Positions 58,669 through 64,000 of a stretch of DNA of 64,000 bases are shown here, piece after piece. Both the position numbers and the translations under genes were made by a program. This DNA is from DATBGZ01 sp963803115. Its GTDB lineage: Bacteria > Actinomycetota > Actinomycetes > Mycobacteriales > Micromonosporaceae. The stretch lies in contig CAWDLN010000016.1 in the NCBI GenBank assembly GCA_963803115.1, forward strand, positions 124,001-188,000, given 5' to 3'. Below the pieces are notes generated by a model. It was not told the origin of the DNA and made no database searches. It worked only from the letters and a program-made list of their open reading frames with translations. Every line of letters begins with the position of its first letter. The first letter of the stretch is position 1.

Positions 58669-59591
58669 GCAGTCTGGTCGAACTCGGGTATGCCGCCGGG
58701 TGGTCGGTCATCAAGGCGCTGCCCCGGTCGGCCGTGTGGCCAGTCTTCCGCGCTGGCGCTGATCGAGCGGCTCGCAAGAACGGACCTGGCACCCAGCGGT
58801 TGCGGCGTAATCTGCGTCAGGTGGTCGGGCCGGACATGCCCGAGGCGGAACTGGACACGTTGGTGCGCGCCGGTCTGCGCTCGTACGCGCGGTACTGGAT
58901 GGAGGCCTTTCAACTGCCCAAGTTCTCCCAGGAACAGCTGCTCGAGGAATTCGACCTCGAGAACGGCGAGTGGATCGGCGACGCCGTCACCGCGGGGACG
59001 GGATGCGTCATCGCACTCCCTCACGCCGGCAACTGGGACGTCGCCGGCGCGTGGGTGTGCGCCCGCGGCTGGAAGCTCACGACCGTGGCGGAGCGCCTGA
59101 AGCCGGAGGGGCTATACCAGCGGTTCGTGGACTACCGCGCATCGCTCGGCATGGAGATCGTCCCCACCGTTGGTGGGCAACGCCCACCGATGGATGTGCT
59201 CGAGGAGAGCCTTCGGAACGCCCATTGTGTGCCGCTCCTCGCCGACCGTGATCTGTCCGCGCGCGGGGTCGACGTGGAGTTCTTCGGAGGGCGGACCCGG
59301 ATGCCGGCCGGCCCAGCGATGCTCGCCCTGCGGACGGGAGCACCCTTGTACGTCTGCTCGCTCTGGTACGACGGCGAGCACGCGCGCGGGCGGCTGGATG
59401 GCCCACTTCGGGTGCCGCCGCCGGATTCGGGTCCGCTAGACGTCCGGGTGAAGGCGCTGACGCAGACGATCGCGGATGAGCTGGCCGCCGGCATCGCCGA
59501 ACATCCGGCTGACTGGCACATGCTGCAGAAGCTGTGGCTTGCCGATCGGCCGGCGACGGCTCCCGCCGCGTCCGCCGACGGGTCGGGGTAG
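58665..59591 (+). CDS. PIM acyltransferase (PatA-like, LPLAT family)
   Basis: 308 residues, GTG start overlapping the pgsA stop. The acyltransferase HxxxxD motif is in VIALPHAGNWDVAGAWVCAR. Other family blocks are VAERLKPEGLYQRFVDYRAS, VPLLADRDLSARGVDVEFFG and RMPAGPAMLALRTGAPLYV. The C-terminal VKALTQTIADELAAGIAEHP, then ADWHMLQKLWLAD, is typical of HtrB/PatA proteins. In the PIM pathway this enzyme palmitoylates the mannose of PIM1 or PIM2 on the cytoplasmic face of the membrane. pimA follows two bases downstream. Confidence 0.9.
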   Translation: MSSLVELGYAAGWSVIKALPRSAVWPVFRAGADRAARKNGPGTQRLRRNLRQVVGPDMPEAELDTLVRAGLRSYARYWMEAFQLPKFSQEQLLEEFDLENGEWIGDAVTAGTGCVIALPHAGNWDVAGAWVCARGWKLTTVAERLKPEGLYQRFVDYRASLGMEIVPTVGGQRPPMDVLEESLRNAHCVPLLADRDLSARGVDVEFFGGRTRMPAGPAMLALRTGAPLYVCSLWYDGEHARGRLDGPLRVPPPDSGPLDVRVKALTQTIADELAAGIAEHPADWHMLQKLWLADRPATAPAASADGSG

Positions 59592-59593
59592 CC

Positions 59594-60745
59594 ATGCGGA
59601 TCGGCATCGTGTGCCCGTACTCGTTCGAGGTACCCGGCGGCGTCCAGCGGCACGTGCACGACCTCGCCGAGGCGCTTCTCGCACTCGGCCATGACGTGAG
59701 CGCGCTCGCCCCGGCCGACGATGACGTACCCCTACCGTCCTATGTGGTGCCAGGCGGCCGAGCGGTTCCGGTGCGCTACAACGGTTCCGTGGCCCGCCTT
59801 TCGTTTGGGCCGCTCTCCGCCGCCCGGGTGCGCCGCTGGCTGACCGCTGGCGACTTCGACGTGGTTCACGTCCACGAGCCGTTCACCCCGAGCCTGTCGC
59901 TACTCGCCGTGCTCGCCGCGCGGGACGAGCCGGTCGTCGCCACCTTCCACACCGCCATGACCCGGTCCCGGGCGATGCATGCCGCGTCGGGCGTGCTGCA
60001 GCTCGTACTGGAGCGAATCACGGCCCGGATCGCGGTCAGCGCCTCGGCCCGCAAGGTCCAGGTCGAGCACCTGGGCGGCGACGCCTGGGTGATCCCCAAC
60101 GGCGTATCGGTGTCCCGGTACGCACAAGCCGTTCCGCTGCCGGGGTGGCCGGGCGACGGCGGCGCGGTCGGCTTTCTGGGCCGGTTTACCGAGCCTCGCA
60201 AGGGCTTCGGCCTCTTGCTCGAAGCGTTCATCGCGGCGTGCGAGGACCGGCCGGGCCTACGGCTGCTCGTGGCCGGTCCGGGAGATCCCGAGGACGTGCT
60301 CGCCGACGTACCGGGCGATGTCGCGGATCGGATCACATTCCTGGGCCTGGTCGGCGAGGAGGAGAAGGCGCGCATGTTGCGCAGCGTCGACCTGTGTGTC
60401 GCCCCGAACACTGGAGGCGAGTCGTTCGGCATGATTCTCACGGAGGCGATGGCCGCCGGTACGCCGGTCGTCGCCAGCGACCTCGACGCCTTCCGGCGCG
60501 TGCTCGACGGGTCGGGATACCTCTTCCCGGTCGGCGACGTGGCCGGACTCATCACCGCCATCCGAGAACTGCTCGACTCGGCAACCCGGCGGGCGGAGCT
60601 GGTGGAGCGAGCCCGAGCCGTGGTGGCCAATTATGACTGGCCCGTGGTCGCCCAGCACGTGCTGGAGGTCTACCACTTCGCTGTAGAGGCCTCGCCCCGC
60701 GCTGCCCCGAGTCGCCCATCGCGCAGTTCTTCGAAAGTCCTGTAG
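59594..60745 (+). CDS. pimA: Phosphatidylinositol alpha-mannosyltransferase (GT4)
   Basis: 383 residues from the ATG at 59594, two bases after the acyltransferase stop. GT-B fold with the acceptor-side start IGIVCPYSFEVPGGVQRHVH, VVHVHEPFTPSLSLLA and VATFHTAMTRSRAMH. The donor-side half has GFLGRFTEPRKGFGLLLEAF and LCVAPNTGGESFGMILTEAM (E-x7-E motif, GDP-mannose site). PimA transfers the first mannose from GDP-mannose to phosphatidylinositol. The order pgsA, acyltransferase, pimA is the conserved actinobacterial PIM operon. Confidence 0.93.
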   Translation: MRIGIVCPYSFEVPGGVQRHVHDLAEALLALGHDVSALAPADDDVPLPSYVVPGGRAVPVRYNGSVARLSFGPLSAARVRRWLTAGDFDVVHVHEPFTPSLSLLAVLAARDEPVVATFHTAMTRSRAMHAASGVLQLVLERITARIAVSASARKVQVEHLGGDAWVIPNGVSVSRYAQAVPLPGWPGDGGAVGFLGRFTEPRKGFGLLLEAFIAACEDRPGLRLLVAGPGDPEDVLADVPGDVADRITFLGLVGEEEKARMLRSVDLCVAPNTGGESFGMILTEAMAAGTPVVASDLDAFRRVLDGSGYLFPVGDVAGLITAIRELLDSATRRAELVERARAVVANYDWPVVAQHVLEVYHFAVEASPRAAPSRPSRSSSKVL

Positions 60746-60773
60746 CCGCGACACGCCCTCCGTTTCGCCGCCC

Positions 60774-60845
60774 CAAGATCCGCTTGATCATGACTTGACG
60801 GCGGACAAATCGTGCCGATCATGTGGTGCCGGACATGATCGGCGC
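60774..60845. repeat. Dispersed element with ccgatcatg palindrome, copy 2
   Basis: Second copy of the element at 47318-47387. The inverted core is ccgatcatg (60815-60823) and catgatcgg (60834-60842). It lies 28 bp after the pimA stop and 18 bp before the stop of the convergent gene, again at a gene end. Confidence 0.75.
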
Positions 60846-60863
60846 AGGGAGAGACGGAGGCGG

Positions 60864-61343
60864 TTAGGCGCGGGTGTCGATGGTCGGGTCGTCGATGTCG
60901 AAGAACGAAGGCTCGGGGTGGCGCCGGTTCATCCCCAGCATCCGGACCAGGGGCCGCCGTCGGACAGCCAGCGCGTCCCGGACGAGATCGGAGTGAACCT
61001 GGCGGGCGAGGGCCAGGCGCCGGCTCGCCTCCAAAACACCGTTCATCGCGTCCGGTTCGAACTGCGCCGCGGCGAGGCGGAGTGTGCGCGTTAGCCGGTT
61101 CTCGGCCACCTGCCGGTCGTCCGCCTTGGCACCCAGCACCGCCCTGGCCGCATCCAGCGCCTCGGACATGTCTTCGCGCTCGCCGAACTCTACCGCGGCC
61201 GCGGCCCGACGTACCGATTGGGCGTCCAACGCCGCGGACGCTGCTGCTGCCCGCGCGTGCAGCCGATCGGCGCGGGTGGCGGTCCAGGTCACGTAGGTGG
61301 CGATCAACACCACGAGTACAACCACGGACACCACGACCCACAT
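60864..61343 (-). CDS. Membrane-anchored helical protein between pimA and pdxS
   Basis: 159 residues from the ATG at 61343. One N-terminal span (VVVSVVVLVVLIATYVTWTA) is followed by an Ala/Arg/Glu-rich helical domain (LHARAAAASAALDAQSVRRA, VLEASRRLALARQVHSDLVR) and an acidic tail (PEPSFFDIDDPTIDTRA). The shape recalls LemA-type tethered helical bundles, and a gene of this kind is often found at this place in the actinobacterial PIM-pdxS region. No function known. Confidence 0.75.
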   Translation of the reverse strand: MWVVVSVVVLVVLIATYVTWTATRADRLHARAAAASAALDAQSVRRAAAAVEFGEREDMSEALDAARAVLGAKADDRQVAENRLTRTLRLAAAQFEPDAMNGVLEASRRLALARQVHSDLVRDALAVRRRPLVRMLGMNRRHPEPSFFDIDDPTIDTRA

Positions 61344-61572
61344 GTCACGGATCGTAGTCGGATGATCTTGTATTCGGACCGAGAGGCGGCGGGTAAACAG
61401 CTCACGCGTCGTTCCTGTAAGGACCGCAGGTCCGGGCGCGGGATACCACCCGGGCCCAGGTGGCCTGCCGGGCATGTGCGCGATCCGGCGTACGATGTGC
61501 TCGTTACTCAGAACGCCGCGAGCGCAAACGCGAGCCCGTACCAGTGGTGAATACATCCCGAGGAGCATCAGC

Positions 61573-62478
61573 ATGTCCGAGCAGTTCGGTGCCTCGCCCG
61601 TCACCGGCACGGCCCGTGTGAAGCGGGGCATGGCCGAGATGCTCAAGGGCGGCGTGATCATGGACGTGGTCACTCCGGAGCATGCGAAGATCGCCGAGGA
61701 TGCCGGCGCCGTCGCGGTGATGGCGCTTGAGCGCGTGCCGGCCGACATCCGGGCCCAGGGTGGGGTATCCCGGATGTCCGATCCCGACATGATCGATGGG
61801 ATCATTTCGACGGTCTCGATTCCGGTCATGGCCAAGGCGCGCATCGGTCACTTCGTTGAGGCCCAGGTCCTGCAGGCACTGGGCGTCGACTACATCGACG
61901 AGTCCGAAGTGCTCACTCCGGCGGACTATGACAACCACATCGACAAGTGGGCGTTCACGGTGCCGTTCGTCTGCGGTGCCACCAACCTCGGCGAAGCGTT
62001 GCGCCGGATCAACGAGGGCGCCGCGATGATCCGGTCCAAGGGCGAGGCCGGTACGGGCGACGTGTCCAACGCGACCGCCCACATGCGCAAGATCCGGGCC
62101 GAGATCCGGCGGCTCACATCGATGAGCCCCGACGAGCTTTACGTCGCGGCGAAGGAACTCCAGGCGCCCTATGAGCTGGTTCGCGAGGTGGCAGAGGCGG
62201 GCAAACTGCCGGTGGTGCTCTTCACCGCCGGCGGCATCGCGACGCCCGCCGACGCGGCGATGATGATGCAACTCGGCGCCGAGGGCGTCTTCGTCGGCTC
62301 GGGCATCTTCAAGTCGGGCAACCCGGCGCAGCGGGCGGCCGCGATCGTCAAGGCGACGACATTCCACGACGATCCGGACGTGCTGGCGAAGGTCTCCCGT
62401 GGTCTCGGCGAGGCCATGGTGGGCATCAACGTCGACGACATCCCGGTGCCGCACCGGTTGGCCGACCGCGGCTGGTAG
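61573..62478 (+). CDS. pdxS: Pyridoxal 5'-phosphate synthase, PdxS subunit
   Basis: 301 residues from the ATG at 61573. (beta/alpha)8-barrel of the PdxS/SNZ family: RVKRGMAEMLKGGVIMDVVT (catalytic Asp), AVAVMALERVPADIRAQGGV, IPVMAKARIGHFVEAQVLQA (Schiff-base Lys), AMIRSKGEAGTGDVSNATAH (second catalytic Lys) and VVLFTAGGIATPADAAMMM. It condenses ribose-5-phosphate, glyceraldehyde-3-phosphate and ammonia to PLP. The ammonia comes from PdxT, whose gene usually follows directly but is not the next gene here. The 229-bp gap upstream has TACGAT near 61491 but no clear -35. Confidence 0.96.
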   Translation: MSEQFGASPVTGTARVKRGMAEMLKGGVIMDVVTPEHAKIAEDAGAVAVMALERVPADIRAQGGVSRMSDPDMIDGIISTVSIPVMAKARIGHFVEAQVLQALGVDYIDESEVLTPADYDNHIDKWAFTVPFVCGATNLGEALRRINEGAAMIRSKGEAGTGDVSNATAHMRKIRAEIRRLTSMSPDELYVAAKELQAPYELVREVAEAGKLPVVLFTAGGIATPADAAMMMQLGAEGVFVGSGIFKSGNPAQRAAAIVKATTFHDDPDVLAKVSRGLGEAMVGINVDDIPVPHRLADRGW

Positions 62479-62717
62479 ACGCCGTCTTCTGCCGTCGGCC
62501 CGGCGGCCTTAGGCGAAGGCGTACACCATCACGCATATCGATACGGCGATCAGTCCCCCCATCATTGCCTCGGCCCGCTATGGATGGCGATCGACAATCG
62601 GTCGAGCCACAAGGTCCGACAGAAACGTGACCAGACGCCCGATGCCCGCAGGCGGCCCGAGCCAGCAGGCTACAACGGCGCCCGGACGTGTGGGTCAAAC
62701 TCGGCATGGGAGATCTG

Positions 62718-64000
62718 GTGGACGAGTCGGTCATGGGGGATAGCAGGCCACGGACGCGGGTGAGGTCGCGTTTCGGGCTCGCCTTGCTGGGCTCCATCGC
62801 GCTGGTTACGGGATACATCGGCTTTCTTCAGTATCGGCCGCCCGAGCCCCGCAATGTGGAGTCACTGGCGAATCTGCTCTATTACGACCTGCAGTTGTTC
62901 GCACTGGAGTTCAACCCGGTCGGCGACGAGCCTGTCCCGTGGTCGCTGCAGGCCGCTCGAATACTAGCCCCGCTGACGACGCTGATCCTCGCCGCGTTCG
63001 CGCTTGTCGGCGCCAGTTGGTGGTGGCGGCGCACGATGCGGTTGGGTTTCTCCATTGTGGTCGGTGACACGGCCGAGGCCCGGGCCGTCGCGCGGGCCAA
63101 GCGGGCCATCAGCCGTAAGGCCGTCTTCGAGATCAGGGATGGCGACATCGCGTCGCTGCGTCGGGCGGGCGTCAAGCGCGCTCGTACGGTCTACGCCTGC
63201 GGCGCCGATCGGGTCGACGTGGCCGCGAACGTGTCCACCGCACTCGCCGCGGCGTCGGTCAGCCGTACCCGCGGACCCAAAATCTACGTGCACGTCACGG
63301 ATCCTTCGCTGGCGCTCGGGCTCAAGGCACGGCGGCTGATGACCGACGAGCGGCAGCGCGTCGAGTTCTTCACCATGGACGAGATGGCGGCACGGGCCTA
63401 TGTGGAGGGTGAGGCATTCGACCCGACCTCCCGACCCGACATTCTCATCGCCGGCGCGGGTTCCTTCGGCAAGTCCACCGTGGTTTCGTTCGCCCGGCAC
63501 TGGCGGTTGACGTCCGGGCGGGCGGACGAGCGCATCAAAGTTACACTTGTCGATGAGATTGCCTCCGGGGCCAAGGCGCAGCTGCTTGAGCGCTGGAAGG
63601 TCGTCGCGGACACCTGCGATATCGAGGCCTTCGACCACGATCTCGACACGGTGCTGCGCTCGGGTCGGATCGGTCAGCCGTACCGGTCGTACATCTGCTA
63701 TGAAGACGAACACGTCGCGCTATCCGCGGCCCTGGCCGCCGTGCCGCTGTGGCACGGCGGCCCCGGCTCACTGGTCGTGCGGCTCAGTCAGCTCGCCCGG
63801 CACGGTGAGGCCTTCGAAGACAATCGGTTGCTTGACCACCTGGTCGGCCGGCTGAAGGTAGCCAACGTCGCCGAGCTCGCGGCGCCGTTCGTTGCCCGCG
63901 ATCCGGATCTGTTCGTGGACCTGGCCCAGGCGGTGCACACGCGTTACCTCTCGTACCATTTGCGGCTCGGGAAGCGGATTGGCGATGAGCCGGCTCTGCA
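62718..64000 (+). CDS. Membrane protein with TrkA-N-type NAD-binding domain (3' truncated by window)
   Basis: 427 residues visible, open at the window end. GTG at 62718 was chosen because GGGAG lies five bases upstream. ATG at 62706 and 62733 are alternatives. Two N-terminal spans (FGLALLGSIALVTGYIGFL and ILAPLTTLILAAFALVGAS) flank ANLLYYDLQLFALEF, then a Rossmann-like half, RLGFSIVVGDTAEARAVARA, RARTVYACGADRVDVAANV and PDILIAGAGSFGKSTVVSFA. The layout matches actinobacterial TrkA-N/RyR-type proteins related to potassium-transport regulators. There is no TVGYG pore signature, so it is not a classic channel. It occupies the place normally taken by pdxT. Confidence 0.7.
   Translation, partial: MDESVMGDSRPRTRVRSRFGLALLGSIALVTGYIGFLQYRPPEPRNVESLANLLYYDLQLFALEFNPVGDEPVPWSLQAARILAPLTTLILAAFALVGASWWWRRTMRLGFSIVVGDTAEARAVARAKRAISRKAVFEIRDGDIASLRRAGVKRARTVYACGADRVDVAANVSTALAAASVSRTRGPKIYVHVTDPSLALGLKARRLMTDERQRVEFFTMDEMAARAYVEGEAFDPTSRPDILIAGAGSFGKSTVVSFARHWRLTSGRADERIKVTLVDEIASGAKAQLLERWKVVADTCDIEAFDHDLDTVLRSGRIGQPYRSYICYEDEHVALSAALAAVPLWHGGPGSLVVRLSQLARHGEAFEDNRLLDHLVGRLKVANVAELAAPFVARDPDLFVDLAQAVHTRYLSYHLRLGKRIGDEPAL

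Noticed and set aside
62512..62568. 18-codon hydrophobic peptide on the minus strand (MMGGLIAVSICVMVYAFA)
   Set aside because: It could be a tiny membrane peptide, but it has no clear Shine-Dalgarno, no partner gene and no conservation evidence. The rest of the 239-bp gap after pdxS shows nothing.

Overview
The window is about 70% GC with strong third-position GC. Its gene content is that of an actinobacterium, most likely a filamentous one of the Micromonosporaceae type. Signs of this are the phosphatidylinositol and PIM genes (pgsA, a PatA-like acyltransferase, pimA), an F420-type LLM oxidoreductase, the thrS-HIT-(EF-G-like)-pgsA-acyltransferase-pimA-pdxS order, Tat-exported DUF1501/DUF1800 proteins, a DUF222/HNH gene and GTG/TTG starts. 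Several genes have a -10-like hexamer 6-9 nt before the start codon, as expected for leaderless transcripts. No tRNA, rRNA, CRISPR array, insertion sequence or prophage was recognised. The species cannot be named from the sequence.

Layout. 0-1.2 kb: C-terminal part of a TPR-like protein. 1.2-3.9 kb (minus): phosphotransferase, SnoaL-like protein, a 41-residue membrane peptide and a cyclase-family protein. 3.9-10.7 kb (minus): two DUF1800-DUF1501 pairs separated by a lipoprotein. 10.7-14.8 kb: lactonase, an HxlR regulator divergent from an alpha/beta hydrolase and flavin monooxygenase, with a perfect palindrome between them. 14.8-17.6 kb (minus): an N-acyl-D-amino-acid deacylase/D-amino-acid deaminase pair. 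17.7-20.0 kb: dienelactone hydrolase, a molybdopterin oxidoreductase, its probable flavin reductase and a zinc-ribbon protein. 20.0-25.3 kb: DUF222/HNH gene, GNAT, FAD oxidoreductase, VOC, PfkB kinase, nitroreductase-like protein. 25.3-33.2 kb: a trehalose and glucoside island with OtsA, an OtsB-GH15 fusion and a GH65 phosphorylase, around a GntR gene broken by a stop codon. 33.2-40.6 kb: coiled-coil membrane protein, SbcD/SbcC-like pair, tail-anchored repeat protein, a papain-like candidate, a structured intergenic region and a DinB-like protein. 40.7-44.5 kb: truncated peptidase E, two-component system, DUF1707 protein, MerR regulator. 44.5-51.1 kb: VIT-VWA protein, VOC, thrS, LLM oxidoreductase and HIT protein. 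51.2-55.7 kb: GNAT, TetR, MMPL exporter, lipoprotein. 55.7-64 kb: EF-G-like GTPase, pgsA, acyltransferase, pimA, a membrane protein, pdxS and a TrkA-N-type protein cut by the window end.

Data quality. Six genes before 21 kb carry one or two single-base frameshifts. Between 44.7 and 50.6 kb the rate is far higher: thrS alone needs about twenty single-base corrections, yet conserved residues survive in every frame. Because thrS is essential, these are almost certainly sequence errors, and frameshifted entries should be read as probably intact genes. The GntR stop codon, the peptidase E truncation and the 30.5 kb fragment are different in kind and may be real.

How the genes work together. OtsA makes trehalose-6-phosphate. 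The OtsB half of the fusion dephosphorylates it, and the GH15 half may hydrolyse trehalose or a related glucoside. GH65 would phosphorolyse alpha-glucosides. At the right end, pgsA, the acyltransferase and pimA form the start of PIM synthesis. Clear operator candidates sit beside HxlR, MerR and TetR genes, each suggesting local autoregulation.
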